From the NCBI GenBank assembly GCA_022820945.1, contig JAJEEP010000040.1:1-64000 (forward strand): a stretch of 64,000 nucleotides of DNA. The letters are read 5' to 3'. Below, piece by piece: positions 1-8,516 of this stretch (position 1 is its first letter; each line of letters begins with the position of its first letter). The notes under the pieces were generated by a model. The model was not told the origin of the DNA. It searched no databases and saw only the letters and a list, made by a program, of their open reading frames with translations. This DNA is from Alphaproteobacteria bacterium. Lineage in GTDB: Bacteria > Pseudomonadota > Alphaproteobacteria > UBA828. The position numbers and the translations under genes are program-made.

Positions 1-103
1 CCCGAAGCCGGGCGTTCTCCTCTTCCAAGTGGGCGATCTTCTGCGCAGGAGTGTCGGACGCTGCTCGCGTCGAAGGGCCGCACGGCGACTCGGGACTGCT
101 CAT
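1..103 (-). CDS. Partial hypothetical protein, N-terminus only
   Basis: An ATG at 103 opens a frame that runs off the left edge, so only 34 codons are visible. The peptide starts MSSPESPCG and ends in a short heptad-like stretch (IAHLEEENARLR) typical of the leucine-zipper N-terminus of IS66-type transposases or of sensor and coiled-coil proteins. I cannot tell which. It is divergent from the EamA transporter, and the 239-bp gap between them carries a perfect 16-bp palindrome. The reading frame is an inference from the start and the coiled-coil look only. Confidence 0.4.
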   Translation of the reverse strand, partial: MSSPESPCGPSTRAASDTPAQKIAHLEEENARLR

Positions 104-255
104 GTCGTTGTTGAGTCATTTCCCGAAATTCCCGTCAAGCCCTTCGCGCCAATTCCGAACGAGACACGCCTCAACCCACTGGATCAAAATGACAAACCAG
201 ACCACCTGGGCAGTTACAATTACAAAACGAACCCAATTTCTCATAGCCCATTGAA

Positions 256-271
256 TTGATTATATAATCAA
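256..271. promoter_or_regulatory. Perfect 16-bp palindrome in a divergent promoter region
   Basis: TTGATTATATAATCAA is its own reverse complement and contains a TATAAT on each strand, in an AT-rich patch (about 210-275) unlike the GC-rich surroundings. It lies between a leftward partial gene (start 103) and the rightward transporter (start near 343), so it could be an operator over a bidirectional promoter. No convincing -35 box was found at the right spacing on either strand. Confidence 0.4.
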
Positions 272-342
272 GTGAGCCGCAGCCGCACGGGCTGCCGCGC
301 GGGTCGCCACGCTGCCGCGTGCTATTGTCTCCCGGCAACGGC

Positions 343-1290
343 ATGGTGAGCAACATGGCACCCGGCGAAGTGACAACCTCACCAGACTCGCCGCCGTCGC
401 GTCGTCACCAGCTTGTTTCGTTCGCGCTCCTTATTGTCTGCGGCGGGACCTTCGGGCTGATCTTTTCGGCCAACAAGATCGCCGTCACCGGGGGCATCCC
501 ATTCTTCGCCTACGTCTTCTGGCAGACGCTCGGCGCCGGCCTCGTGCTCTTGCTGTTTGCCGGTGCGCTCCGCCGGCGCCCGCGCCTGAGTTGGCCCTAC
601 GTCAGGGCCTATTTCGTAATCGGCTTCTTCACACTGGCCTTTCCCTTTGTGCTCCTGGCCTTCATCGCGCCCAAGCTGCCGGCCGGCGTGATCAGCCTGG
701 GCGGCACGCTCAGCCCGACCATCACCTACATCCTGGCGCTGGCGCTCGCGATGGATCGCTTTCGCTGGCTCCGGATCGGCGGCATCTCGCTCGGGCTCGC
801 TGGCGTTCTGCTGGTGGTCCTGCCGGAGACGAGCCTGCCCGAACCCGGCATGGCCGGCTGGGTGCTGCTCAGCCTCCTGGTCCCGGTGAGCTACGCCTCG
901 GGCACGATCGCGGCCGCCCGCCTCGCGCCCGCCGACAGCGATTCGCTCACGATGGGGAGCGGACTGCTCTTCGCCTCGTCCATCATGGTCTTCCCCTTCA
1001 TGGCGGGGAGCGGGCAGTGGTGGTTCTTTTCCGGCCCGATGAGCGATGCCGACTGGGCGCAGATCGGCGCCATCTTGATCAACGCCGCTTTCTTCTACCT
1101 GCTCCTGGAGATCATCAGGCGCGCCGGGCCGGTCTTCTTCTCGACACAGAACTATGTCGCCACGCTGGCGGGGATCGGCTGGGGAATCCTGATCCTGGCC
1201 GAGAGCCACAGCGTCTACATCTGGGGCGCGTTGGCGTTGCTCTTCGCTGGCCTCTTTTTGGTCACCCGACGCAGTCCGCGCGCCGCGTAG
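343..1290 (+). CDS. EamA/DMT-family membrane transporter
   Basis: About 315 residues. The protein is almost entirely hydrophobic, with roughly ten membrane segments in two EamA halves (about residues 20-150 and 165-310). Each half has the family's glycine/proline-rich loops, such as GTFGLIFSANKIA near the start of the first. The family exports amino acids or other small metabolites from the inner membrane; the substrate cannot be read from sequence. In-frame GTG at 319 and ATG at 343 and 355 are all possible starts. None has a strong ribosome site, and 343 was taken because it leaves a short cytoplasmic N-terminus. It converges on the Sel1 protein gene, with 30 bp between the stops. Confidence 0.8.
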   Translation: MVSNMAPGEVTTSPDSPPSRRHQLVSFALLIVCGGTFGLIFSANKIAVTGGIPFFAYVFWQTLGAGLVLLLFAGALRRRPRLSWPYVRAYFVIGFFTLAFPFVLLAFIAPKLPAGVISLGGTLSPTITYILALALAMDRFRWLRIGGISLGLAGVLLVVLPETSLPEPGMAGWVLLSLLVPVSYASGTIAAARLAPADSDSLTMGSGLLFASSIMVFPFMAGSGQWWFFSGPMSDADWAQIGAILINAAFFYLLLEIIRRAGPVFFSTQNYVATLAGIGWGILILAESHSVYIWGALALLFAGLFLVTRRSPRAA

Positions 1291-1320
1291 CACGGGCGCG
1301 ACAATCGCAAGAGCCCTGAG

Positions 1321-2079
1321 CTAAGGCTCTGCGACGAGGTCCAGCAGGCGCTGGGTCAGGAGCTCGCCTTCGGGCCATGCGAGGCCCCGGTCGGCGAGAT
1401 AGCGGCGCACGGCGCCGTGGGTCTGCTCGCCGGGAATGCCGTCCGCCGGTCCCGGGTCGTAGCCGTGGCCAGCGAGCCGCAGCTGCAGCGTCTCGACCTG
1501 ACGCTCGGAGAGAATCAGGGTTGTTGCCGCCGAGCGGATCGGCGGTTCCTCCGGGCTCGGCGTGAAGGCGCCGGCGCGGGCTTGCGCGGCCTCGAGCTCG
1601 TCTTCCTCGAGCAGCGGCGTCAACTGGCTGGCGGCGTCGGCCGCCTGCTCCCGCTCCACGCCTTCGCCGAGCCGTGCCGCAACCTCCAGCCAGAAGAGCG
1701 CCTGCGCCACGTCCTGCGGCACGCCGCGCCCGATCTGGTGGAGCAGCGCCAGATTGTACTGCGCCCGAACCATGCCCTGCCGCGCGGCCCGTTCGTACCA
1801 GCCGGCAGCCTGGGCCGGATCCTCGGCCACGCCGCGGCCGGTCTCGTGAAGCAGACCCAGGTTGAACTGCGCCAGCGCGTCGCCGTCCTCGGCGAGCGGA
1901 CGCCAGATCTGTGCGGCCTCGGCATAGTCGCCGGCCTCGTAGGCTGCCGCGCCTTCGGCCAGGAGGTCGGCCGCTGTCACCGGCCCGACGGCCGACGCCC
2001 ACAGTGCCGCGGCCGCGAGGAGCGGTGCGGCCGTCGCGAACGCGCGCTTTACGATTCGGATTGCGGGAGTAGGTGTCAC
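1321..2079 (-). CDS. Exported Sel1-repeat protein with C-terminal peptidoglycan-binding domain
   Basis: 252 residues. There is a signal peptide at about 1-36 (ending VGPVTAAD). Two or three Sel1-like TPR repeats follow at about 37-125, with the usual GD..A...W..LAEDGDA.AQFNLG and A..WYE.AA.QG patterns. A linker leads to a peptidoglycan-binding-1-like domain at about 190-245 (LQLRLAGHGYDPGPADGIPGEQT). It probably sits in the periplasm and holds partner proteins at the wall; no enzymatic motif is visible. It is divergent from the amidase, with 175 bp between the starts. A related Sel1 protein occurs at the right end of the window. Confidence 0.8.
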   Translation of the reverse strand: MTPTPAIRIVKRAFATAAPLLAAAALWASAVGPVTAADLLAEGAAAYEAGDYAEAAQIWRPLAEDGDALAQFNLGLLHETGRGVAEDPAQAAGWYERAARQGMVRAQYNLALLHQIGRGVPQDVAQALFWLEVAARLGEGVEREQAADAASQLTPLLEEDELEAAQARAGAFTPSPEEPPIRSAATTLILSERQVETLQLRLAGHGYDPGPADGIPGEQTHGAVRRYLADRGLAWPEGELLTQRLLDLVAEP

Positions 2080-2254
2080 GGCGCCGCAACATTATCCCGA
2101 TTCGCGCAGCGGGCAATAGAAAGCAACCCCCCGCCATGCCTGCCGTGTCTTGGGCCATGCCCGCCGGGCGATGACCCTGACGAGACATGCGGGCTAGAAT
2201 GCGGCGCATCGTTCGGGCGCCGCCCAGCGGCTTTGGGAAGCAAGGGAGAGCAGG

Positions 2255-3826
2255 ATGCCGACAGGTCCAGTACCGCCAAGCGCGAAGAAGGTTCAGGAGT
2301 TGGCCGAATCGTTCGGCTTCACGATGAGCGATGCGGACGCCGACCTCTACAGCGAGATGATGGCGGGCACGCTGCAGAGCTACCGCCGTCTCGACGCGAT
2401 GCAAGAGACCAAGCCGCCGGTGAAGTATCCGCGCGCCGGCTCCTACCGGCCAGGGCCGGAGGAGGACCCCTACAACGCCTGGTACGTGAAGGGCGAGATC
2501 AAGGGCTCAGGCGAAGGCGTGCTCGCCGGCAAGCGGGTCGGCATCAAGGATGCGATCTGTGTCGCGGGCTTTCCCATGATCAACGGCGCCAAGGGGATGG
2601 AGGGCTATATCCCCGACATCGACGCAACGGTGGTGACGCGCGTGCTCGACGCCGGCGGGACCATCCTCGGCAAGACCAACAGCGAGGACTGCTCGTTCTC
2701 CGGCGGCAGCCACACCTCCGCCTACGGCCCCGTGCGCAACCCGCACAAGCCGACCCATTCGACCGGCGCGTCCTCCAACGGCAACGGCGCCGCCGTCGCG
2801 GCCGGCGACGTCGACGCGACCATCGGCGGCGACCAGGGCGGCTCGATCCGCATCCCGGCGAGCTGGAGCGGCATCGTCGGGCTCAAGCCCACCTACGGCC
2901 TCGTGCCCTATACCGGCGCCATGATGATCGAGATGACCATGGACCATCTCGGCCCCATGACCGACACGGTGGAGAACTGCGCCCGCATGCTCACCGCCAT
3001 CGCCGGCGAGGACCCGCTCGATCCGCGCCAGCGGGGGCTGATCCCGGCGGGCCTGGACATGGACTACGTCACCGGGCTCGATGCGGGCTGCAAGGGCATC
3101 AAGATCGGCGTTCTGAAGGAAGGCTTCGACCAGGGCGCCGGCGAGGAGACCTGGGGCGACACCGGGCTGCCGCCTGGCGATCCGGTGGTCTCGGACAGCG
3201 TGCGCGCCGCCGTCGATCGCCTCGCCGGCGAAGGCGCCGAGGTGACCGAGGTCTCCAACCCCCGCCATGAGGATGCCTATCACGTGTGGGTGCCGATGTG
3301 CGTGGAAGGCGCGCAGGCGGTCATGCTCAAGGGCAACAACACCGGCACCAACTGGCGCGGCTTTTACAACACGCAGCTTCTCGACAACGTGGCGAAGGGG
3401 GCGCGCGCCAGGCCCAACGACATGGGCGTGATGGTGAAGTACGTGCTGCTCTTCGGCGAGTACATGCAGTCGGACTACTACGGCCGCTACTACGCCAAGG
3501 CGCAGAACATCCGCGGCCAGATCGTGCAGAGCTACGACGACCTGCTGGAATCCTGCGACGTGCTGGTGATGCCGAGCACGGCGATCCTGCCGACGCCGAT
3601 TCCCGACAACGATGCGCCGCTCAAGGAGCGCATCATTCGCACGCTCGACATGATCCACAACACTTGCCAGTTCGACGTGACCGGACACCCGGCGATCTCG
3701 GTGCCGTGCGGCCGCTCCGACGACCTGCCCATCGGCTGCATGATCGTCGGTCGTCACTTCGAGGATGCGAAGGTGCTGCAGGTGGCTGCGGCGCTGGAGG
3801 CCACCGCTGACTGGAAGAGCTGCTGA
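2255..3826 (+). CDS. Amidase (amidase-signature family)
   Basis: 523 residues, the normal size for this family, resembling the Rhodococcus amidases found beside nitrile hydratases, including the helical N-terminal extension (about 1-75) before the catalytic core. The Ser-cisSer-Lys triad is visible: Lys98 in VGIKDAI, Ser173 in TGASSNGNGAA and nucleophile Ser197 in GGDQGGSIRIPA, with the 24-residue spacing of Ser173 to Ser197 expected from FAAH. The usual GGSSGGS is changed to GASSNGNG, which keeps the two serines. It hydrolyses an amide to acid plus ammonia; the substrate is unknown. A ribosome site (AAGGGAGAG) precedes the ATG. No nitrile hydratase genes are adjacent. Confidence 0.9.
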   Translation: MPTGPVPPSAKKVQELAESFGFTMSDADADLYSEMMAGTLQSYRRLDAMQETKPPVKYPRAGSYRPGPEEDPYNAWYVKGEIKGSGEGVLAGKRVGIKDAICVAGFPMINGAKGMEGYIPDIDATVVTRVLDAGGTILGKTNSEDCSFSGGSHTSAYGPVRNPHKPTHSTGASSNGNGAAVAAGDVDATIGGDQGGSIRIPASWSGIVGLKPTYGLVPYTGAMMIEMTMDHLGPMTDTVENCARMLTAIAGEDPLDPRQRGLIPAGLDMDYVTGLDAGCKGIKIGVLKEGFDQGAGEETWGDTGLPPGDPVVSDSVRAAVDRLAGEGAEVTEVSNPRHEDAYHVWVPMCVEGAQAVMLKGNNTGTNWRGFYNTQLLDNVAKGARARPNDMGVMVKYVLLFGEYMQSDYYGRYYAKAQNIRGQIVQSYDDLLESCDVLVMPSTAILPTPIPDNDAPLKERIIRTLDMIHNTCQFDVTGHPAISVPCGRSDDLPIGCMIVGRHFEDAKVLQVAAALEATADWKSC

Positions 3827-3897
3827 ACGCGACCGGTGAGGGGCGCCGTCGTGTGACGCGGCGGCGCTGCTGCGCATACACCAGATGTGCTTGAAAG

Positions 3898-4608
3898 CTA
3901 GGCTTGCTGTTCGAGAGCTCGATTCGCTTGACGGACGAACGTGCTCACTTCGTATCGCTGACGCGTGAGGTCATCGATATCCCTGCCCTCCTCAAGGCGG
4001 TCCAAGACCGTGTTTGCGTGATGAATGTATGCTTGTTCTCCGGTCAAGAGAAACGCCTTTCGAATACGCTCGAAAGCGATAGCACAATCCATGTGATCGG
4101 CTTCAAGAGCCACTTCGAGCTTATCTTCCTCAAAAGCCGCCAAAGCCCTAATTTCTCCGACTGCTTGTTCCAGTTTGGTCCTAAAGCGATTTTGCTGCGC
4201 TTGATCGTACTCAATCCAGTCCGTTCGCGTCAAATCGGACGGCGCTTCCGCACCTCTTGATTTAACAATGACTAGAGGCTTGCCGCACATCGCGGCGAAT
4301 CCAAGTTCTAGAGCGATATTGGCGAAAGCGGTCCGTCTTGTTTCTTGGCTAAACACAGCTACTGTAAAGCCTGTTCCCCTTATCAGACCAAGTACCCGCT
4401 CGAGAAAATCCATGCGACCAGAGGATGAGTCGGCGTCCATGACCGAAATACCAAACTCTTCTAAAACCGTTCTCGTTACTTCAAACATTTCCTGATCGAC
4501 GGCGGGTGGTTCTCCCAGCTGTCGCGCCACAAATGCCGATTTTGGAAAAAGCTGAACCGGTGCCGGCCCGAGTACGTCCTCCGACAGCGGTGAGAAAACT
4601 AAAGGCAT
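3898..4608 (-). CDS. TIR-like / nucleoside deoxyribosyltransferase-like protein
   Basis: 236 residues. Residues about 40-135 read as the flavodoxin-like fold shared by nucleoside 2-deoxyribosyltransferases and bacterial TIR-like effectors: a helix, ISVMDAD, FTVAVFSQ, then FANIALELGFAAMCGKPLVIV. In that last stretch Asn97, Glu101 and GKP match the N..E.G.A...GKP signature, and Glu101 would be the glycosidase residue. The rest (about 135-236) is a charged helical domain I do not recognise. It follows the small gene at 4619 by 10 bp, and the pair is visibly lower in GC than both neighbours, which suggests transfer. A nucleotide or NAD hydrolase in a defence cassette is possible but unproven. Confidence 0.6.
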   Translation of the reverse strand: MPLVFSPLSEDVLGPAPVQLFPKSAFVARQLGEPPAVDQEMFEVTRTVLEEFGISVMDADSSSGRMDFLERVLGLIRGTGFTVAVFSQETRRTAFANIALELGFAAMCGKPLVIVKSRGAEAPSDLTRTDWIEYDQAQQNRFRTKLEQAVGEIRALAAFEEDKLEVALEADHMDCAIAFERIRKAFLLTGEQAYIHHANTVLDRLEEGRDIDDLTRQRYEVSTFVRQANRALEQQA

Positions 4609-4618
4609 TATCCCTACA

Positions 4619-4783
4619 CTACTTGGTCCGAATTCCCTTGTAGGGACCGGAGGTTTTTTTGTGAGCGATGATGCGGCCTGTTCTAGTATCGATCTTTACG
4701 TATCGGCCAGTCACGGGGTTCTTGATCTGAACGCGCTCCTTGATAGCTCCAGCCCTTGAGCCCTTTCCGGTGTTCTTACCCAT
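4619..4783 (-). CDS. Small basic conserved protein upstream of the TIR-like gene
   Basis: 54 residues starting MGKNTGKGSRAGAIKERVQ, lysine- and arginine-rich, with a glycine-rich N-terminus and a KNPVTGRYVKIDTRTGRI core. It resembles small proteins of unknown function scattered in bacterial accessory regions, whose shared pattern from memory is NTGKGSR.GA...R.Q.KNP.TG...K.....G.F..KK. An in-frame ATG at 4822 is possible, but the family-like start is at 4783. AAGGAG lies 13 bases upstream of it. The downstream TIR-like gene is 10 bp away, so the two are probably one transcript. Nucleic-acid binding is plausible from charge only. Confidence 0.6.
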   Translation of the reverse strand: MGKNTGKGSRAGAIKERVQIKNPVTGRYVKIDTRTGRIIAHKKTSGPYKGIRTK

Positions 4784-4960
4784 TGGTGATGCCCAACTCC
4801 TTGGGTTTTGCTCTACATCCAACCAACAAACTGCTGTACTGGGATCGATGCCTGCCGAAACTCGTCTTTGCTACACTATGTTTCAGCAGCGACGCTGTCC
4901 ATCGGCGACGGAACATGCGCTTGGGACGAGTTCGGCGCATGGCGCTGACTTCCCTTCGCC

Positions 4961-7048
4961 CTAATTCGCCGAACGAGCCCAGATGGCGGTATCGTGGAAC
5001 ACCGCGCCGCCGTTGGGATAGCCGGGCTCGGCCGAGGTCAGCGTGTTGATGCCGAGCCCTTCCTCGAAGGCGGTGTTGGGCCAGATGCTCTCCACGATCA
5101 CCGTGCCGCGCTGCTGGCCGTGGGTGGTGCCGTTGGCCCTGCCGTTACCGTTTGCGATGCGGGCGTGAAGCAGGACCGAGCCCTGCCGGTTGCCGATGCG
5201 GACGCGGTCGCCGTCCTCGAAGCCGAGGTCGCGGGCGTCGCCCGGGTGGAAGAGGGCGGAGGGCCGCGTCTCCTTGGCTATGCTGGTGGGCGTCTCGGTG
5301 AAGCTCGAATTGAGGTAGTTGTGCGCGGGCGCGGTGACGAGGCGGAAGGGATGCTCCGCGTCGGGCGCGTCGATCGCCGCCATGTGGTCGGGGAAGGAGG
5401 GCATGTGGACCCCGCGCGCTCCCATCCTGGTCCAGTCCGGCTTGAAGCGGAAGCGCCCGTCCGGCCAGCCGAAGCCGTTGAGGTGGTGGGCGCTCTCGAA
5501 GTCCGGCATGCAGTCCTTCCAGCGCATCGCCTTGAGCGTCGCCGCATCGGGGTGGCCCGAGCGCTTCAGCGTCGCGTCGATCAGTTCCCACGCGGTCATG
5601 TCAAAGCCCGGATGCTCGGCGCCGAGCCGCTTGGCGAGCGCACAGATCACGTCGTGGTTGGAGCGCGTCTCTGCATAAGGCTCGATCGCCTTGGCGCCCA
5701 TCAGCAGGTAGCTGTGGCCACCGCCCACGTAGATGTCGTCATGCTCCAGGAAGGTCGTCGCCGGCAGCACGATGTCGGCATAACGCGCGGTGTCGGTCAT
5801 GAACTGTTCGTGCACCGCGAGGAACAGGTCCTCGCGCAGGAGACCTTCGCGCACCTTGGCCGATTCCGGTGCCACTGCGGCCGGATTGACGTTCTGCATG
5901 ACGATGGCGGTGACCGGCGGGCCGTCGCCAATGTCGGCGGAGTCCCCGGTCAACACCGGGCCGATGCGCGACATGTCGAGCAGTCGCACCGAACGATCTC
6001 TCGCATCCAGCCCCTCGATCAGCGTGGCGTCGACGCCGTAGACGCTTTTGTTGGTGTGCATCGCACCGCCGCCCTCGTACTGCCAGGCCCCGGTGACTGC
6101 GGCGATGCAGGAGGCTGCGTGCATGTTCGCGGCCCCGTTGCGCGAGCGGGTGAAGCCGTAGCCGAGGCGGATGTAGGTGCGCTTGATGCGGCCGATCATG
6201 CGGGCGAGCGCCACGATCTCGGCGGCCGGGATGCCGGTGATGGCGCTGGCCCAGGCGGGGTCGCGGCTCGCGAGATGGGCCTCGAACTCGTCCGGACAGT
6301 CGGTATAGCGGGCCAGGTAGTCGCGGTCGGCGAACTCCTCGGCGAAGAGCACGTGCATGATGCCGCAGGCCAGCGCGCCGTCGGTGCCGGGCCTGAGCGC
6401 TACGTGATGGTCGGCGACCCTGGCGGTCCGCGTCTCGTATGGATCGACCACGACGAGCGCCGCATTCCGCGTCTTCCGCGCCTTCGCGATGTGGGTCATC
6501 ACGTTGACCTGTGTGGACGCCGGATTGCAGCCCCAGACGACGATCAGGTCCGCCTTCGCCATCTCGCGCGGATCGGTGCCCACGTAGGTGCCGACGCCGG
6601 CCCACCAGCCGTCGCTGGAAAGACGCGAGCAGATGGTCTCGTCCTGCCTTGAATATTTCTTGACGTGGCGCAGCCGGTTGATGCCGTCGCGCTGCACCAG
6701 GCCCATGGTGCCGGCATAGTAGTAGGGCCAGACCGCCTCCGGGCCGTGTTTCTGCTCGGCGCGGACGAAGGCGTCGGCGATCAGGTCGAGCGCGTCATCC
6801 CAGCCGATGGGGCGGAACTCGCCGGCGCCCTTCTCGCCGGTGCGCTGCAGCGGCTGCGCGAGGCGCCCCGGATGGTGCACGCGCTCGGCGTAGCGCGCGA
6901 CCTTGGCGCAGATGACGCCCGAGGTGTAGTCGTTCTCCCGCGCGCCCCTGACCGCGCCGATCCTGTCCGGCGCAAGCCGCTCGACCTCCAACGCGCAGGT
7001 AGACGGGCAGTCATGGGGGCAGGCGGTGGCAACGAACTCGCTCGACAC
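4961..7048 (-). CDS. Molybdopterin oxidoreductase, bis-MGD type with one [4Fe-4S] cluster
   Basis: 695 residues. The N-terminal iron-sulfur motif is intact: Cys10, Cys14, Cys18 and Cys47 (ACPHDCPSTC, then GVICAK). The molybdopterin domains follow (WGCNPAST near 170, LPATTFLEHDD near 430). The C-terminal molydopterin-dinucleotide-binding domain begins near 560 (FRLVTAPAHNYLNSSF). This is the DMSO reductase superfamily; the substrate is unknown and no electron-transfer partner subunit is next to it. No twin-arginine leader is visible, so it is probably cytoplasmic. The start is a GTG with a strong site (CGAGGAGGACG) seven bases before it. It is divergent from the lipoprotein gene. Confidence 0.85.
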   Translation of the reverse strand: MSSEFVATACPHDCPSTCALEVERLAPDRIGAVRGARENDYTSGVICAKVARYAERVHHPGRLAQPLQRTGEKGAGEFRPIGWDDALDLIADAFVRAEQKHGPEAVWPYYYAGTMGLVQRDGINRLRHVKKYSRQDETICSRLSSDGWWAGVGTYVGTDPREMAKADLIVVWGCNPASTQVNVMTHIAKARKTRNAALVVVDPYETRTARVADHHVALRPGTDGALACGIMHVLFAEEFADRDYLARYTDCPDEFEAHLASRDPAWASAITGIPAAEIVALARMIGRIKRTYIRLGYGFTRSRNGAANMHAASCIAAVTGAWQYEGGGAMHTNKSVYGVDATLIEGLDARDRSVRLLDMSRIGPVLTGDSADIGDGPPVTAIVMQNVNPAAVAPESAKVREGLLREDLFLAVHEQFMTDTARYADIVLPATTFLEHDDIYVGGGHSYLLMGAKAIEPYAETRSNHDVICALAKRLGAEHPGFDMTAWELIDATLKRSGHPDAATLKAMRWKDCMPDFESAHHLNGFGWPDGRFRFKPDWTRMGARGVHMPSFPDHMAAIDAPDAEHPFRLVTAPAHNYLNSSFTETPTSIAKETRPSALFHPGDARDLGFEDGDRVRIGNRQGSVLLHARIANGNGRANGTTHGQQRGTVIVESIWPNTAFEEGLGINTLTSAEPGYPNGGAVFHDTAIWARSAN

Positions 7049-7392
7049 GGTGCGTCCTCCTCGGGGCTGATGCCGGCCGCATCGCCGGCCCGGTGCCGGC
7101 GGGCAGCGATCCTCCCTATCCGATTCCGCATTTTAGACCGGAATTATCAGTACGGTCATGGTTCGCCCACGCGACTGGCTAAGGCGGAAACCGGCCCCGA
7201 ATTGCCGCCGATCGGACCACTGCAGGCTGGGTCGACCTTCGGGCGACGTTCGGCAGTTGACTGATTGTAGGTGAGGCAGGTCCGAACCATACTTTGCGGA
7301 CAGCGACGTTCTCTTGCCGAAACTCCATGTGCAGATTCGTCGGCGTTTCGGCGATTGTCGGCGTCACGCGATGAATGCGGAGACCGCGACCA
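7049..7392. other. 344-bp divergent intergenic region
   Basis: This separates the leftward molybdopterin enzyme (start 7048) from the rightward lipoprotein (start 7393). No reading frame on either strand looks real. A patch around 7120-7165 is AT-richer. A TTGACT at about 7256 could be a -35 box for the rightward gene, but no good -10 follows at standard spacing. I see no hairpin with a T-run and no obvious Fur or Irr box. Confidence 0.5.
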
Positions 7393-8361
7393 ATGACTGC
7401 CGCCCCTAAAATCTTGTGCATTGCGCTTGCTCTTGCGCTGGCCGCCTGCTCCAGCGGGTCGATGGAAAAAGTCGAATCCGGACACAGCACCAGCTTCGAC
7501 GGCGAAGTGCTGCGCATCGAATTCGAACGAGAAGACGGCGGCAAGGAACGGTTCAGCGCACTCAGGGACCGCTGGTACGCCTGGTCCTGGGTGCCCTTCC
7601 TGCCCAACCATTCGGGGCGGCGCTGGGTAATGGGAAAGACCAACCGAGAGGGCACCTCGATCGCCTATGCCCTGGTGAGCTGGGACAATGACGAGCCCAC
7701 CGACTACCTGGCCGCTGGGTACTGGATGCGCTTCGACGGATTCCGTCGCGACTACGACCTTCCCATCGCAGCCGCCGACCTCGTCATGTTCATCGACGGA
7801 TCGGAGATCGACCCTGCCCTTCCGCCCGAACTCCCGATCTCGGGGACAGCGCGCTACACCGGCCAGGCAGGCGGAATCTACACCTACAGCTACGGTGGCG
7901 GCTGGACCGGGTACGATGGGCCCGACGCGGGGGAGGAGTTCTACGGCCCGATGACCGTCGAGGCGAATTTCGACGACATGACCATCGCGGGCTGCATCGG
8001 CTGCGCCGGCGACCTCTGGATCGAGCGCATGCACCTCTACTCGGTTTTCGGTGGGAGAGTCGCGGAGCCGCTCGCCATGCCCACCGGCTACGAAATTCAG
8101 TTCGCCCCGACGGAGATCGAGCCCGAAGGCTACTTCGAGGGCGAAGACGTGACGGTCACCCACCCGATGCGGACCGTTACGCAGTCGGGCGGAGAATGGA
8201 GCGGCAGCCTCTCCAACCGGCCGGCGCCTGACGGCTCCCCGCGATTCGTTGGTGGCATCGCCAGCGCCGAGTTCACGGAAGCGGATGGCAGCGAGGGCAT
8301 GTTCAATTCGATCTTCATCACGGTCCACCCGTCGCTGCTGCCCGACTCTCAACCTGAGTAG
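7393..8361 (+). CDS. TbpB-like surface lipoprotein
   Basis: 322 residues. A lipoprotein signal peptide ends at the lipobox LAAC (cysteine near residue 17). The mature part has the pattern of the C-terminal eight-stranded barrel of transferrin-binding-protein-B-like proteins: ISGTARYTGQAGGIYTY in the middle, then an amphipathic strand with TVEANFDDMTIAGCIG, then GGEWSGSLSNRPAPDG and a closing strand rich in acidic residues. In the family this barrel binds host proteins or haem-type ligands at the outer membrane; here the ligand is unknown. The next gene is an Irr-type regulator, which fits an iron theme. The ATG at 7393 was chosen so that the signal peptide is standard length. A hairpin follows the stop. 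Confidence 0.65.
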   Translation: MTAAPKILCIALALALAACSSGSMEKVESGHSTSFDGEVLRIEFEREDGGKERFSALRDRWYAWSWVPFLPNHSGRRWVMGKTNREGTSIAYALVSWDNDEPTDYLAAGYWMRFDGFRRDYDLPIAAADLVMFIDGSEIDPALPPELPISGTARYTGQAGGIYTYSYGGGWTGYDGPDAGEEFYGPMTVEANFDDMTIAGCIGCAGDLWIERMHLYSVFGGRVAEPLAMPTGYEIQFAPTEIEPEGYFEGEDVTVTHPMRTVTQSGGEWSGSLSNRPAPDGSPRFVGGIASAEFTEADGSEGMFNSIFITVHPSLLPDSQPE

Positions 8362-8381
8362 CCGAGTAGCGGCGTATCGAA

Positions 8382-8400
8382 GGGCGGGCCTTTCCCGCCC
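8382..8400 (+). terminator. GC hairpin after the lipoprotein gene
   Basis: GGGCGGG and CCCGCCC form a perfect 7-bp stem with a CCTTT loop, 20 bp after the stop codon. No T-run follows, so termination would be imperfect or need a factor. Confidence 0.45.
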
Positions 8401-8516
8401 ACGGTGAGTGCCCAATAGGCGCTTCGCCCGCGACGCACGCGTGCGCTGCCGCAGCCGTCAGGGCACTTGTTGCGAAACTGTGCTATGAGAGACGGGATCG
8501 GAAGCGCGGTCCTGAG

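Noticed and set aside
7156..8415. A 419-codon minus-strand frame opposite the lipoprotein gene
   Set aside because: It has biased composition and no domain pattern. The plus-strand frame has a signal peptide, a lipobox and a barrel pattern.
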